A stretch of DNA of 59,442 bases from Dysgonamonadaceae bacterium (GCA_031272075.1 JAISUK010000078.1:1-59442), one strand, 5' to 3'; shown: positions 1 to 9,825, numbered from the stretch's first letter. Notes: a model not told the origin generated them from the letters alone. A program made the numbers and translations.

Positions 1-2
1 CG

Positions 3-1370
3 ACGACAGCGCTGGAGATCGGCATGCGCCAAAATTACGCCATCTGCCTGTATATTCCGAAATACGACAATGCGGTATCGGGCGTCAGCGACCACCAGCA
101 CCTGGATGCGTTGCATGGGGTGATCGAACTGCCGTATTTTGAAAACGCTACGGCCGACGCCCACCACCCGCTGCATACCTATACCGGTGGCGTGAGCCAG
201 ATTTATTACTACAGCGGCTACGACTTCTCGCTGCTCGACGAGCACGACGACATCACGCGTGCATCGGAAGCCTACCGCTTTATTTTTGAAAACAACAGCA
301 ACCAGCCGCAGGATCCTTTCAAAATCAGCGTGCCGGTAGTGGATTCCGACAACGATTCGCAGATAGATGAAGTCATGATCGCCAACCCGTTCCTGTCGAG
401 CTTGGATTTCGATGTGCTCTACCGTGATAACAGCACGCTGCTGGAACCCTACTACCGACTCTACCGCAATGCGGCGTTCGAGACACGACCGTTGCTGACG
501 GGTGGACTGATAGCGCCGATGCAGGCGTTCTTCGTCAGACCGATCGGTACGCTGGGCACAGAAGTGGAAATCAAATTCACGAAGGCAGCCTCGGTAGCGC
601 GGACGGAAACGCACCAGTTGAAAGGCACAGGCGACGAGATAGCGGACGACAACATCGCGGGACTGATCCGGCTAACGGCAGAAAATGCCGAAGGTTCGAG
701 CTATACCTCGCTGGTGTTCTACTACGACTGGCGTAAGAACGTGGACTGGATGTACTACACCGGCCTGGATATCGAGTATTCGGGCGTACTGAAAACGGAA
801 GCGCCGCAGATCTATTCGCACGACCAATACAACAACGCTGAGCGGGCGATCCAGTATATCGCCGCCGAAGGTCGGTCGCTGGACGTTCCGATCGGTATCC
901 GGGTGAATGGGGATGGCGTCGGCAAATACAGACTGAAATTCGAGAGCCTGGGCGAATTGAATCCGGCAGCCTTGACCCTGCTGGACAAGAAGACGGGCAA
1001 ACGGCTGTCGCTGGTAAACAACAGCAATATCTATGAGTTTGAAGTGGAGATGAACCTCGAACCGCAGGATCTGAATGAACGCTTCGAGCTGTTGGTAGGG
1101 AAAACGATCTTCACCCCTATGGGCGTGGAAGCGGTGGTAGAAGCGGAAGTTTTTGCCAGCGTAAACGACGGCATACTGCAAGTCACTTCAACTGTATCCA
1201 ACATCAGGGAAGTCACGGTGACCGGAATCCAGGGAGTCCGTCTCAGCAGGGACGCCGGAATTGACAGTTCGACGTTCTCAAAGCGTCTGAATGTGGCGCC
1301 TGGTGTATACTTGGCGACAGTGAAATTGTCAAATGGGAAAACCGTTGTTAAAAAATTTATTGTTAAATAA
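3..1370 (+). CDS. C-terminal part of a large type IX secreted surface protein (5' truncated by window edge)
   Basis: The reading frame is open from base 3, so the first ATG at 24 is internal and the true start lies outside the window. The visible ~455 residues are rich in Asp, Asn, Tyr and Thr and predicted beta-rich, as in Bacteroidales extracellular proteins. The last ~85 residues form a type IX sorting domain: a short beta domain ending in GVYLATVKLSNGKTVVKKF and a final IVK, the usual signature of the Por/T9SS type A C-terminal signal. This domain directs export across the outer membrane and is normally cleaved with attachment of the protein to surface lipopolysaccharide. The function of the body cannot be told from this fragment. 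GC content is higher than in the genes that follow. Confidence 0.85.
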   Translation, partial: TTALEIGMRQNYAICLYIPKYDNAVSGVSDHQHLDALHGVIELPYFENATADAHHPLHTYTGGVSQIYYYSGYDFSLLDEHDDITRASEAYRFIFENNSNQPQDPFKISVPVVDSDNDSQIDEVMIANPFLSSLDFDVLYRDNSTLLEPYYRLYRNAAFETRPLLTGGLIAPMQAFFVRPIGTLGTEVEIKFTKAASVARTETHQLKGTGDEIADDNIAGLIRLTAENAEGSSYTSLVFYYDWRKNVDWMYYTGLDIEYSGVLKTEAPQIYSHDQYNNAERAIQYIAAEGRSLDVPIGIRVNGDGVGKYRLKFESLGELNPAALTLLDKKTGKRLSLVNNSNIYEFEVEMNLEPQDLNERFELLVGKTIFTPMGVEAVVEAEVFASVNDGILQVTSTVSNIREVTVTGIQGVRLSRDAGIDSSTFSKRLNVAPGVYLATVKLSNGKTVVKKFIVK

Positions 1371-1406
1371 CTTCTAAATAGTATTAATTATTAAAGATTA
1401 AATGTT

Positions 1407-1414
1407 TAACTTTG
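1407..1414 (+). promoter_or_regulatory. Bacteroidota -7 element (TAACTTTG)
   Basis: TAACTTTG matches the Bacteroidota -7 consensus TAnnTTTG. No convincing TTG is seen about 20 bases upstream. Transcription would begin near 1420, which leaves almost no leader before the ATG at 1422 and argues for the ATG at 1446 as start of the next gene. Confidence 0.6.
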
Positions 1415-1445
1415 CAGCGTCATGATCATAACAAGAAAAATAAAA

Positions 1446-1796
1446 ATGAAACGAAGTGTATTATTATATGTAATATCCGTCGGTCTGTTACTTTTCGGTG
1501 TGGCATCGAGTGTGTCAGCCGCATTGTATAAAAACGATTCGAAAGAGAAGAAAGAATTGTCGGGGAATTCCTCCATAACTTCTCTCTTTCGAGAAGATGT
1601 CGATGGCGGCGGTGGGATCGGTTTTGATTTGTTGTATCCCAACGACGATCTTCCCGAGGGCCCGCCTATCGGTGTGCCGGTAGATGAATCCGCCTGCGTC
1701 TTCGCTTTCCTGGCGATGGGATCGTTGGTTTACATAGCTTACGTTGCACGAAAAAATAAACGCCAGGCGAGCCTGGCGTCTCATTCGGCCGATTAA
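1446..1796 (+). CDS. Small signal-peptide protein with a C-terminal membrane segment and basic tail
   Basis: About 116 residues. I do not recognise a named family. It starts with a signal peptide (MKRSVLLYVISVGLLLFGV followed by ASSVSA), continues with a charged, Gly/Asp-rich middle (REDVDGGGGIG), then a PPIGVPVDE motif, a hydrophobic stretch (ACVFAFLAMGSLVYIAYVA) and a basic tail (RKNKR). The motif-helix-basic order resembles the short proteins with a PI-D/N-G motif and terminal helix that often follow type IX surface proteins in Bacteroidota (inference from general layout). The start at 1446 is preferred over 1422 because the -7 element ends at 1414. Its stop codon overlaps the stop of the convergent FKBP gene at TTAA (1793-1796). 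Confidence 0.6.
   Translation: MKRSVLLYVISVGLLLFGVASSVSAALYKNDSKEKKELSGNSSITSLFREDVDGGGGIGFDLLYPNDDLPEGPPIGVPVDESACVFAFLAMGSLVYIAYVARKNKRQASLASHSAD
1751..1778 (-). terminator. Intrinsic terminator of the glyQS-FKBP operon, inside the convergent small gene
   Basis: Read on the minus strand, a perfect 7-bp GC-rich stem (GACGCCAGG side at 1778-1772, CCTGGCG side at 1767-1761) with a 4-base loop is followed directly by a T-rich run (complement of AAAAAATAAA at 1751-1760). It lies 15 bases past the FKBP stop codon. On the plus strand the same bases encode the KNKRQASLA part of the small protein. Confidence 0.8.
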
Positions 1797-2287
1797 TTCC
1801 AATTCCGGACAATCTCCACCAGTTCTATTTCAAAAACGAGTGTTGAATAAGCGGGAATAGAACCGGAAGTATACGAACCGTATCCCAAGTCCCAGGGAAT
1901 CCATACTTCCCATTTATCGCCTACAACCATATTCTGCAAAGCGATAGCGAATCCTGAGACAAACCCATTGGTAGTAGAAGTGATCGCGACGCCATCCGGA
2001 GACTGTTCAAAAACGCTACCGTCGTAATACGATCCCTTATAATAGATTTTGACTGTTGAAGTATACAGCGGCCTTTCGGTCCCCGATCCATTCTTCAATT
2101 TCTTTACATAGACCGTTCCGGCGGCACCGGGAGTCGTCACTGCAATATATTCCGGATTGAGGGCAATTGTATTGAATGCCGATTCGTTTGCAACCTGCCA
2201 TTCACTGCTGTTGTTATCATCTGAATCACAGGATTGAAATGAGTAAGTCATCACAAGCGACAACAAAAGAATTGAGAATCGTTTCAT
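1793..2287 (-). CDS. FKBP-type peptidyl-prolyl cis-trans isomerase, lipoprotein
   Basis: 164 residues. A lipoprotein signal peptide ends at Cys20 (SFQSC); the residues after it are acidic (DSDDNN), which could help surface export in Bacteroidota (inference). Residues ~70-160 form an FKBP domain: VKIYYKGSYYDGSVFEQS, the GFAIALQNMVVGDKWEVWIP helix region and a final STLVFEIELVEI strand. Members isomerise Xaa-Pro bonds and assist folding of envelope proteins. The gene begins 2 bases after the glyQS stop, so the two are cotranscribed; a terminator follows at 1778-1751. Specific clients are unknown. Confidence 0.9.
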   Translation of the reverse strand: MKRFSILLLSLVMTYSFQSCDSDDNNSSEWQVANESAFNTIALNPEYIAVTTPGAAGTVYVKKLKNGSGTERPLYTSTVKIYYKGSYYDGSVFEQSPDGVAITSTTNGFVSGFAIALQNMVVGDKWEVWIPWDLGYGSYTSGSIPAYSTLVFEIELVEIVRNWN

Positions 2288-2289
2288 AT

Positions 2290-3834
2290 TTAAATAATTG
2301 TTTTTAATAAATTCTTTATACTAACCTTATCGGAAATGATGGTTTCCAACTGCGAGACAGGCACACGTTCCTGCTGCATTGTATCGCGGTAGCGGATTGT
2401 AACGCAATCGTCATTCAATGTTTCATGATCGACGGTAACACAAAAAGGCGTACCGATGGCATCCTGCCGACGATAGCGCTTCCCGATGGAGTCTTTCTCG
2501 TCGTACCGGCAATTGAAACCAAACCGCAAGGTGTCGACGATCTCGCGCGCTTTTTCCGGCAGCCCGTCTTTTTTCACCAACGGCAAAACAGCCAATTTCA
2601 CAGGCGCCAATGCGGGAGGCAGCTGCAACACGACACGCGAATCGCCGCCTTCCAAGACCTCTTCGTGGTAAGAACCGGCGAGCACACTCAGGAACATCCG
2701 GTCTACACCAATGGACGTCTCGATGACATACGGTACATACGACTGATTCAATTCCGGATCGAAATATTGAATCTTCTTGCCGGAATATTGCTCATGACTG
2801 CCCAAGTCAAAATCTGTACGGGAATGGATTCCTTCGACTTCCTTAAACCCGAAAGGCATTTCAAACTCGATGTCGGTGGCCGCATTTGCGTAGTGCGCCA
2901 ATTTATCATGATCATGAAAACGATATTTGGAGTCGCCCAATCCAAGCGCTTTGTGCCATTTCATACGGAGCGCTTTCCAATGAGAAAACCACTGCAGTTC
3001 TTCACCCGGCCGGACAAAAAACTGCATTTCCATCTGTTCAAATTCCCGCATGCGGAAAATGAACTGACGCGCCACGATCTCATTCCGGAAAGCCTTACCG
3101 ATTTGAGCGATGCCGAAGGGGATTTTCATCCGTCCGCTTTTGTAGACATTGAGGAAATTCACAAAAATCCCCTGCGCCGTCTCGGGTCGCAAGTACACTT
3201 TCATGGCGCCTTCGAGCGTAGATCCCATTTCTGTCGAAAACATCAGGTTAAACTGCCTGACTTCCGTCCAATTGGCAGTGCCGGAGACGGGACACACGAT
3301 TTTGCTGTCGAGAATGATTTGTCGAAGCGCTTCGAGGTCGCTGTCGTTCAATGCCTTCACGAAGCGGGCGTGCAATTCGTCGTATTTCGCTTGATTCTCC
3401 AGGACGCGCGGATTCGTCGTCCGGAATTGCTGTACATCAAAAGCCGCTCCAAAGCGAAGCGACGCTTTTTCTATTTCTTTGTTGATCTTCTCTTCAATCT
3501 TCGCCAGTTGTTCTTCGATCAGCACATCTGCGCGATAACGTTTTTTAGAATCTTTGTTGTCAATCAGCGGATCGTTGAAAGCATCCACATGACCCGAAGC
3601 TTTCCAGATTGTCGGGTGCATAAATATTGCCGAGTCGATTCCGACAATATTTTCATTCAGCAATGTCATGCTTTCCCACCAATAGCGTTTGATATTATTC
3701 TTCAGTTCTACGCCGTTTTGCCCGTAATCATACACTGCGGCCAACCCATCATAGATTTCTGAAGAAGGGAACACGAACCCATATTCTTTGCAATGGGAGA
3801 TTAATTTTTTGAAGATCTCATCTTGTTGTACCAT
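2290..3834 (-). CDS. glyQS: Glycine--tRNA ligase (alpha2, eukaryote/archaeal-like type)
   Basis: 514 residues, the usual length for the homodimeric class II enzyme of Bacteroidota. It charges tRNA-Gly with glycine and ATP in the cytoplasm. Seen in the sequence: the N-terminal KLISHCKEYGFVFPSSEIYDGLAAVYDYG region, class II motif 2 with FRNEIVARQFIFRMREFEQME, motif 3 near SIGVDRMF, and a C-terminal anticodon-binding domain starting LAPVKLAVLPLV. An upstream in-frame start at 3936 would add 34 residues, but a minus-strand promoter at 3892-3859 lies inside that extension, so the start MVQQDE at 3834 is chosen. It is followed immediately by the FKBP gene. Confidence 0.95.
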   Translation of the reverse strand: MVQQDEIFKKLISHCKEYGFVFPSSEIYDGLAAVYDYGQNGVELKNNIKRYWWESMTLLNENIVGIDSAIFMHPTIWKASGHVDAFNDPLIDNKDSKKRYRADVLIEEQLAKIEEKINKEIEKASLRFGAAFDVQQFRTTNPRVLENQAKYDELHARFVKALNDSDLEALRQIILDSKIVCPVSGTANWTEVRQFNLMFSTEMGSTLEGAMKVYLRPETAQGIFVNFLNVYKSGRMKIPFGIAQIGKAFRNEIVARQFIFRMREFEQMEMQFFVRPGEELQWFSHWKALRMKWHKALGLGDSKYRFHDHDKLAHYANAATDIEFEMPFGFKEVEGIHSRTDFDLGSHEQYSGKKIQYFDPELNQSYVPYVIETSIGVDRMFLSVLAGSYHEEVLEGGDSRVVLQLPPALAPVKLAVLPLVKKDGLPEKAREIVDTLRFGFNCRYDEKDSIGKRYRRQDAIGTPFCVTVDHETLNDDCVTIRYRDTMQQERVPVSQLETIISDKVSIKNLLKTII

Positions 3835-3858
3835 AAACTTATATTCAATTTCAGGCTG

Positions 3859-3892
3859 CAAAGTTAGGATTTTCCTTATTAAAAACGACAAA
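3859..3892 (-). promoter_or_regulatory. Promoter of glyQS-FKBP
   Basis: Minus-strand TAACTTTG (3866-3859) with TTTG (3892-3889) 22 bases upstream. The implied transcript start is about 20 bases before the glyQS ATG at 3834. Confidence 0.65.
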
Positions 3893-3918
3893 ACGAGGGA
3901 GAAATCGTTTAAAAAGAT

Positions 3919-3926
3919 TATCTTTG
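3919..3926 (+). promoter_or_regulatory. -7 element of lptF (TATCTTTG)
   Basis: TATCTTTG fits TAnnTTTG and lies 25 bases upstream of the lptF ATG. A clear -33 element is not seen. It is divergent from the glyQS promoter, about 55 bases apart. Confidence 0.55.
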
Positions 3927-3951
3927 TAGCCGACATTGAAAATTAGACGGT

Positions 3952-5880
3952 ATGTTTCGTGTAAAAAGACTATACTCATTCGTACTTGAAGCATTCTTGC
4001 CGCTGTTATTGCTAACTTTTGGTGTTTGTCTTTTCATACTGTTGATGCAGTTCCTTTGGAAATATGTCAATGACATGGTTGGAAAAGGTATTGACATGAT
4101 TATTCTCTCCAAAATGTTTTTTTATGCGGCGATTTCTTTCATTCCACAAACACTCCCGCTGGCGGTATTGTTGGCATCGTTGATGACTTTCGGCAACCTG
4201 GGGGAGCGTCTGGAATTGCTCGCCATCAAATCGGCGGGGGTTTCGCTGTTTCGCATCACGCGCCCATTGGTGATCAGTCTGGTTTTTATTGCAGGTATTT
4301 CTTTTTATTTCCAAAACAACATCGTGCCTGTATCCCAATCGAAATTATGGACCATTGTACTCTCCATCAAACAGAAATCGCCGGAATTGGATATTCCCGA
4401 AGGAAGTTTCTGTAAAGAAATTTCGGGATACAATGTCTACGTCAGGCATCGCCACAAAGACCGGAATAACGGAATGATGTACGACATGATGATCTACGAT
4501 CTTTCCAAAGGATTTGAAAATGCGACGGTGATTGTAGCCGATTCCGGAAAATTAAAGGTCTCGGATGACAAATTCTATCTGGTATTGACATTATATAACG
4601 GAGAATCGTTTGAAAACTACATCAACAAAGATCGGAGGCGCGCCCCGAACGAGAAAGTCCCCTATCGTCGCGAAACCTTCTCTCTGAAAGAAATCCTGAT
4701 CGTATATGACACCAATTTCAACATGGCCGACGAATCGATCATGAAGAATCGCGACATGAGCAAGGACATGCAAAAATTGATCCAGTTCGTCGATTCCGCC
4801 CAGGCTTATGCCGACAGTGTTTGCCTCGCCACCGAAGGGACGTTCGTCAACAAAGTTTACGGGAACACTTTCAAGCAATCTTCCGTGAAAGAGACGCCGC
4901 CGAAACCCGATCAGGACACCACAGTCATCGGAAATTGGGATGACTATTTTGCGGATAAGGAGCCTACCGTACAAAAAGAAATGATTGAACAAGCCAAAAG
5001 CCGCGTTGAATCGATGAAAAACGACTATGTTTTTGAGGTCTTTCAACAGTCGGAACGGCTATTGAAAATCCGCGGCCACAACATCGAAATACAGAAACGC
5101 TTCTCGCTGGCGCTGGCCTGTCTGATTTTCTTTTTCATTGGCGCCCCCCTGGGTGCCATCATACGGAAAGGCGGATTGGGCATGCCCGCGGTGCTGTCGG
5201 TGTTTCTTTTCCTTTTTTATTATACCATCGACATTTTCGGGCTAAAGATGGCCAGGCAAGGCGTGTGGTCGGTGTGGCAAGGCGTATGGTTAAGCACGTT
5301 TGTGCTGTCCGCATTGGGCAGTTTCCTGACTTACAAAGCCGTCAACGATTCGGTCATGCTCAATTCCGACGCTTGGAAAGATTTCCTTCAACGGTTTACC
5401 GGTAAACGCGAAGTCCGCAATTACCAACGGCGGGAAGTGATCATGTCGCCTCCCCACTACGAAGAAGCGATGGAACAAATGACGGCGCTGAATGAGGCAT
5501 GTGCCCGCTATCTGGATCAATCCGGGAAAATACCCCACTATCTTTCTTTCCGTCAGACCATTTACGGCGACAAGCCTTTGCAAGCCATCATCGACAAGGA
5601 AGAATCGCTCATTGATGACTTGCGAAATTCGACGGAAAATCTCATTTTGGGAAAATTGATGGACTACCCGATCATCAAACAGACTTCTTTCGATTTCCTG
5701 AACAACCGTTACATCCGTTGGACTTGCCTGATTGTGTTCCCTGTCGGCCTCGCGCTCTATGCCATCCAACTCTACAGCCGTAAAAATATTCGAAACGATA
5801 TAAAAACCGTTTGTAAAGTAAACAATGAGTTGATGAATGAATTAAAACGACTCGGCATGTTGAAACCAACGGCAAATTAA
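3952..5880 (+). CDS. lptF: LPS export permease LptF (YjgP/YjgQ family)
   Basis: 642 residues. Membrane component of the LptB2FG ABC transporter that pulls lipopolysaccharide from the inner membrane into the Lpt bridge. N-terminal segments at ~10-35, 55-80 and 100-125 precede a periplasmic jellyroll domain (~125-380), then three helices ([31 protein letters not shown] begins the second bundle). After these comes a soluble stretch (~455-590) and one more helix (~595-615), an extension relative to the ~365-residue E. coli protein that I associate with Bacteroidota. The partner lptG is at 18998-20089. ribBA follows after 14 bases and is probably cotranscribed. Confidence 0.88.
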   Translation: MFRVKRLYSFVLEAFLPLLLLTFGVCLFILLMQFLWKYVNDMVGKGIDMIILSKMFFYAAISFIPQTLPLAVLLASLMTFGNLGERLELLAIKSAGVSLFRITRPLVISLVFIAGISFYFQNNIVPVSQSKLWTIVLSIKQKSPELDIPEGSFCKEISGYNVYVRHRHKDRNNGMMYDMMIYDLSKGFENATVIVADSGKLKVSDDKFYLVLTLYNGESFENYINKDRRRAPNEKVPYRRETFSLKEILIVYDTNFNMADESIMKNRDMSKDMQKLIQFVDSAQAYADSVCLATEGTFVNKVYGNTFKQSSVKETPPKPDQDTTVIGNWDDYFADKEPTVQKEMIEQAKSRVESMKNDYVFEVFQQSERLLKIRGHNIEIQKRFSLALACLIFFFIGAPLGAIIRKGGLGMPAVLSVFLFLFYYTIDIFGLKMARQGVWSVWQGVWLSTFVLSALGSFLTYKAVNDSVMLNSDAWKDFLQRFTGKREVRNYQRREVIMSPPHYEEAMEQMTALNEACARYLDQSGKIPHYLSFRQTIYGDKPLQAIIDKEESLIDDLRNSTENLILGKLMDYPIIKQTSFDFLNNRYIRWTCLIVFPVGLALYAIQLYSRKNIRNDIKTVCKVNNELMNELKRLGMLKPTAN

Positions 5881-5894
5881 GTTTATTAACAATT

Positions 5895-7106
5895 ATGTTC
5901 AAATTAAATACGATAGAAGAAGCAATCGAGGACTTTCGGGAAGGGAAATTCCTGATTGTCGTAGACGATGAAGATCGGGAGAATGAAGGCGATTTTATTG
6001 TCGCCGCAGAAAAGATTACCCCGGAAAAAGTCAATTTCATGTTGTCGAAAGGGCGTGGCTTATTGTGCGCCCCGATTACGGAAGAACGTTGTCAGGAATT
6101 AGAATTGGAGATGCAGGTTTCCAGGAATACCTCGATCTACGAAACGCCCTTTACCGTGACTGTTGATAAGATTGGCGGCGGCTGTACCACCGGAGTTTCC
6201 ATGTACGATCGCGCAGAAACCATCAAGGCATTGGCCGACCCCAACACGCAGGTGACAGACCTTGCGCGACCGGGACACATCAGTCCGCTCAGGGCGCGTT
6301 CGCGTGGCGTTTTGCGTCGCACAGGACATACCGAAGCGACAGTCGATATGGCACGATTGGCAGGACTGTATCCGGCCGGCGCACTGATTGAGATCATCAA
6401 TCCCGACGGCACCATGGCGCGTTTGCCGGAACTGATGAAAATTTCGGAAGAATACGGCATCAAAATAATCTGTATCAGAGACCTGATCACTTACCGTCTG
6501 CAGTCGGAATCGCTGGTGGAAAAAGGAGAAATGGTCGACATGCCTACCCAATACGGCCATTTTCGTTTGATTCCGTTCCGACAAAAATCCAACGGACTGG
6601 AGCATATCGCACTCATCAAAGGCGAATGGAGACCCAATGAACCGGTGATGGTGCGTATGCACTCTTCGTGCGCTACCGGCGACATTTTCGGTTCGATGCG
6701 TTGTGAATGTGGCGAGCAACTGCATCTCTCCATGCAGATGGTCGAAAAGGAAGGGAAAGGAGTGATCATCTACCTCAACCAGGAAGGACGCGGGATTGGC
6801 CTGATGGACAAAATGCGCGCTTACAAACTCCAAGAACAGGGACTGGATACGGTGGACGCCAATCTGCACCTCGGTTACGATCCAGACGAACGAGAATACG
6901 GCGTCGGCGCACAGATTCTGCGGGAAATCGGCATTTCACGAATCCGTCTGATCACGAATAATCCCGTCAAACGGGCTGCATTAGAGGGCTATGGGTTGAG
7001 TATTGTAGAAAATATCCCGATCGAAATCATGCCGAATCCATTCAATCGACACTACATGCAAACGAAGAAAGAACGTATGGGTCACATCCTGCGAAACATC
7101 AAATAA
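5895..7106 (+). CDS. ribBA: Bifunctional 3,4-dihydroxy-2-butanone-4-phosphate synthase / GTP cyclohydrolase II
   Basis: 403 residues. Catalyses both entry reactions of riboflavin synthesis: ribulose 5-phosphate to dihydroxybutanone phosphate, and GTP to the diaminopyrimidine. RibB half (1-~200): [28 protein letters not shown] and [16 protein letters not shown]. RibA half (~205-403): [20 protein letters not shown] carrying the three zinc cysteines, NQEGRGIGL and the RLITNNPVK motif that binds GTP. The domain order and length are those of standard RibBA. It sits 14 bases behind lptF. No FMN riboswitch is present upstream. Confidence 0.96.
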   Translation: MFKLNTIEEAIEDFREGKFLIVVDDEDRENEGDFIVAAEKITPEKVNFMLSKGRGLLCAPITEERCQELELEMQVSRNTSIYETPFTVTVDKIGGGCTTGVSMYDRAETIKALADPNTQVTDLARPGHISPLRARSRGVLRRTGHTEATVDMARLAGLYPAGALIEIINPDGTMARLPELMKISEEYGIKIICIRDLITYRLQSESLVEKGEMVDMPTQYGHFRLIPFRQKSNGLEHIALIKGEWRPNEPVMVRMHSSCATGDIFGSMRCECGEQLHLSMQMVEKEGKGVIIYLNQEGRGIGLMDKMRAYKLQEQGLDTVDANLHLGYDPDEREYGVGAQILREIGISRIRLITNNPVKRAALEGYGLSIVENIPIEIMPNPFNRHYMQTKKERMGHILRNIK

Positions 7107-7172
7107 TAAAATTATTTCAATATTTATCATTATTTTATTGTGATTTCTCGAAGTTTTAAAAAACAAATTGCT

Positions 7173-7180
7173 TAACTTTG
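7173..7180 (+). promoter_or_regulatory. -7 element of purH-mre operon (TAACTTTG)
   Basis: TAACTTTG lies 24 bases upstream of the purH ATG in an AT-rich 98-base gap after ribBA. No good TTG box is seen at the expected distance. Confidence 0.55.
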
Positions 7181-7204
7181 TACACTTAACTGAATTAAGG
7201 ATCT

Positions 7205-8728
7205 ATGTCTGTAAAAAAACGTATTCAAACCGCTCTTGTTTCAGTCTATCACAAAGAAGGTTTAAATGAAATTTTGAGTAAACTGAACCATGAGGGCGTA
7301 ACATTTATCTCTACAGGAGGAACTCATGATTTTATCAAATCGCTGGGGTTGGAGTGCCGGTTGGTGGAAGACCTGACGGGTTATCCTTCCATTTTGGGAG
7401 GCCGTGTCAAAACATTGCATCCGAAAATTTTCGGCGGGATACTCTCCAGGCGGAATCTTGAAACGGATATCCAACAAACAGCCGAATACGAAATCCCTGA
7501 AATAGATCTGGTCATTGTGGATCTTTACCCATTCAAAGAAACAGTGGCAGCCGACGCCGACGAACATGCGGTCATCGAAAAAATAGATATCGGAGGCATC
7601 TCTCTGATTCGCGCTGCCGCAAAAAATTATCAAGACGTTTTGATAGTGGCCGGTAAAAATCAGTATGCAACATTCTACGAACTGTTGTGCAACCACGGAG
7701 CGCAAAGCACACTGGAAGAACGCAGGCAATTTGCAAAAGAAGCGTTTGCCGTTTCTTCCGGCTACGATACGGCCATTTTCAACTATTTCGACAACAATGA
7801 CGGTTCGGCTTTCCGTTGTGCCGTCGATGATCGGAAAGCGCTTCGCTACGGAGAAAATCCGCATCAAAAAGGCGTCTTCTACGGAGATTTCGAAGCGTTG
7901 TTTACTCAACTGCATGGAAAAGAGATTTCGTATAACAACCTGCTGGACATTGACGCCGCCGTCAATCTGATTTCTGAATTTGATGAGACTTCGTTTGCGA
8001 TACTCAAACACAACAATGCTTGCGGGATGGCGTCGCGCCCCACATTGTTACAGGCATGGCAGGATGCGCTGGCTGGCGATCCGGTTTCCGCTTTCGGGGG
8101 TGTGCTGATTGCCAATGCCGTGATAGACAGGGTTACGGCGGAAGAAATCACCAAAATTTTCTTTGAGATTATCATCGCGCCGGGTTACGATGCGGAGGCG
8201 CTTGCGGTGTTGATGCAAAAAAAGAACCGGATTATTTTGGTGCAAAAGGATGCCAAACCCGGAACGCTCCAATTCCGTTCGTTGCTCAACGGCGTTTTGT
8301 CGCAGGAAAGAGATTTAAGTATTCAGACCTGTTCCGACCTGGAAGTGGTCACACAGACCGTTCCGACTCCCGCCGAGACAGCCGATCTGCTGTTTGCAAA
8401 CAAGTTGGTAAAACATACACGGTCGAACGCCATTGTTTTGGTAAAGAACAAACAATTGTGCGCCGGCGGCATGGGACAGACTTCGCGTGTCGATGCTTTG
8501 AAGCAAGCGATAGAAAAAGCAAAAGCTTTCGGTTTTGATTTGAACGGCGCCGTGATGGCTTCCGATGCTTTTTTCCCTTTCTCCGACTGCATCGAGATAG
8601 CAAACAATGCCGGAATCACTTCCGTCATACAGCCGGGCGGCTCTATCCGGGACAAAGACTCGGTAGATTATTGCAACAATCACCATGTATCGATGGTGAT
8701 GACAGGCATCCGCCATTTTAAACATTGA
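7205..8728 (+). CDS. purH: Bifunctional AICAR transformylase / IMP cyclohydrolase
   Basis: 507 residues. Performs the last two steps of IMP synthesis: formylation of AICAR with 10-formyl-THF and ring closure. The N-terminal MGS-like cyclohydrolase domain shows FISTGGTHDFIKSLGL and VKTLHPKIFGGILSRR. The transformylase domain (~200-507) has ALRYGENPHQKGVFYG and KHNNACGMA, equivalent to the usual KHxNPCG catalytic segment (NA instead of NP here). Length is typical. mreB follows after 31 bases; the purH-mreB link is common in Bacteroidales. Confidence 0.96.
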   Translation: MSVKKRIQTALVSVYHKEGLNEILSKLNHEGVTFISTGGTHDFIKSLGLECRLVEDLTGYPSILGGRVKTLHPKIFGGILSRRNLETDIQQTAEYEIPEIDLVIVDLYPFKETVAADADEHAVIEKIDIGGISLIRAAAKNYQDVLIVAGKNQYATFYELLCNHGAQSTLEERRQFAKEAFAVSSGYDTAIFNYFDNNDGSAFRCAVDDRKALRYGENPHQKGVFYGDFEALFTQLHGKEISYNNLLDIDAAVNLISEFDETSFAILKHNNACGMASRPTLLQAWQDALAGDPVSAFGGVLIANAVIDRVTAEEITKIFFEIIIAPGYDAEALAVLMQKKNRIILVQKDAKPGTLQFRSLLNGVLSQERDLSIQTCSDLEVVTQTVPTPAETADLLFANKLVKHTRSNAIVLVKNKQLCAGGMGQTSRVDALKQAIEKAKAFGFDLNGAVMASDAFFPFSDCIEIANNAGITSVIQPGGSIRDKDSVDYCNNHHVSMVMTGIRHFKH

Positions 8729-8759
8729 ATTTTTACTTTTTAATATTTGATAAAGAAAT

Positions 8760-9779
8760 ATGGGATTTTTTTCTTTTACACAAGAAATTGCGATAGACCT
8801 CGGAACGGCGAATACAATTATTATCTGTAACGGCAAGATCGTTGTGGACGAACCTTCGATTGTAGCTTTAGACCGCCGTACCGACAAGTTGCTCGCCATC
8901 GGAGAAAAAGCGCAGCAGATGCATGGGAAAGCGCATGAAAACATCAAGACTATCCGTCCGTTGCACGACGGCGTGATTGCGGATTTCTATGCTGCCGAAC
9001 AAATGATCCGGGGGATGATAAAAATGACCAACAGTGGTAATCGTTTGTTTTCGCCTTCTTTGAGAATCGTTATCTGTATACCGTCGGGAAGCACCGAAGT
9101 AGAACTGCGGGCGGTGCGCGATTCTGCCGAACACGCGGGAGGACGGGATGTGTACATGATCTATGAGCCTATGGCAGCGGCCATTGGCATCGGGCTGGAT
9201 GTGGAAGCACCCGAAGGAAACATGATTGTAGATATCGGGGGGGGCACCACAGAAATCGCCGTCATTTCGCTGGGCGGCATCGTCTCCAACAAATCCATAC
9301 GAATCGCAGGCGACGACCTGACAGCCGACATCCTGGAATATATGGGCAGACAACACAATATGAAAGTGGGAGAACGTACGGCCGAATTGATCAAGATCAA
9401 TGTGGGATCGGCCATGGTGAACCTGGCGAATCCTCCTGAAGACTACGTCGTCTACGGTCCTAACCGCATGACTGCACTCCCGATGGAAATTCCCGTTTCT
9501 TACCAGGAAATCGCCCATTGCCTCGATAAGTCCGTCTCCAAAATCGAAACAGCGATATTGAGCGCATTGGAACAAACGCCGCCTGAATTGTACGCCGATA
9601 TTGTCCGTAACGGAATCTACCTGGCAGGCGGTGGCGCGTTGCTTAAAGGACTCGATCAACGATTGACGGAAAAAATCAACATCCCGTTCCATATCGCCGA
9701 AGACCCGCTACATGCAGTGGCCATTGGCACCGGAATTGCATTGAAAAATATTGATAGATATAATTTCCTGATCCGATGA
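8760..9779 (+). CDS. mreB: Rod-shape determining protein MreB
   Basis: 339 residues. Bacterial actin that organises lateral cell-wall synthesis. Starts MGFFSFTQEIAIDLGTANT with the phosphate-1 loop DLGTANT; the phosphate-2 motif VDIGGGTTEIAVISLGG and the adenosine motif LAGGGALLKGLDQRL are intact. A short amphipathic N terminus (FFSF) may bind membrane. First gene of a compact elongasome block mreB-mreC-mreD-mrdA-rodA behind purH. Confidence 0.96.
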   Translation: MGFFSFTQEIAIDLGTANTIIICNGKIVVDEPSIVALDRRTDKLLAIGEKAQQMHGKAHENIKTIRPLHDGVIADFYAAEQMIRGMIKMTNSGNRLFSPSLRIVICIPSGSTEVELRAVRDSAEHAGGRDVYMIYEPMAAAIGIGLDVEAPEGNMIVDIGGGTTEIAVISLGGIVSNKSIRIAGDDLTADILEYMGRQHNMKVGERTAELIKINVGSAMVNLANPPEDYVVYGPNRMTALPMEIPVSYQEIAHCLDKSVSKIETAILSALEQTPPELYADIVRNGIYLAGGGALLKGLDQRLTEKINIPFHIAEDPLHAVAIGTGIALKNIDRYNFLIR

Positions 9780-9825
9780 TTCGATAACAAATCATCAAAC
9801 CGACTTATTCCGATAGCTCTGTTTC

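Noticed and set aside
2425-3762. A 445-codon plus-strand frame opposite glyQS
   Set aside because: Shadow frame; the minus strand carries the complete glycyl-tRNA synthetase.
5881-5894. FMN riboswitch before ribBA
   Set aside because: Only 14 bases separate lptF and ribBA; no room for the element.
7107-7140. AT-only inverted repeat after ribBA as a terminator
   Set aside because: The stem (AATAAAAT/ATTTTATT) has no GC pairs and no distinct U-run; too weak to call.
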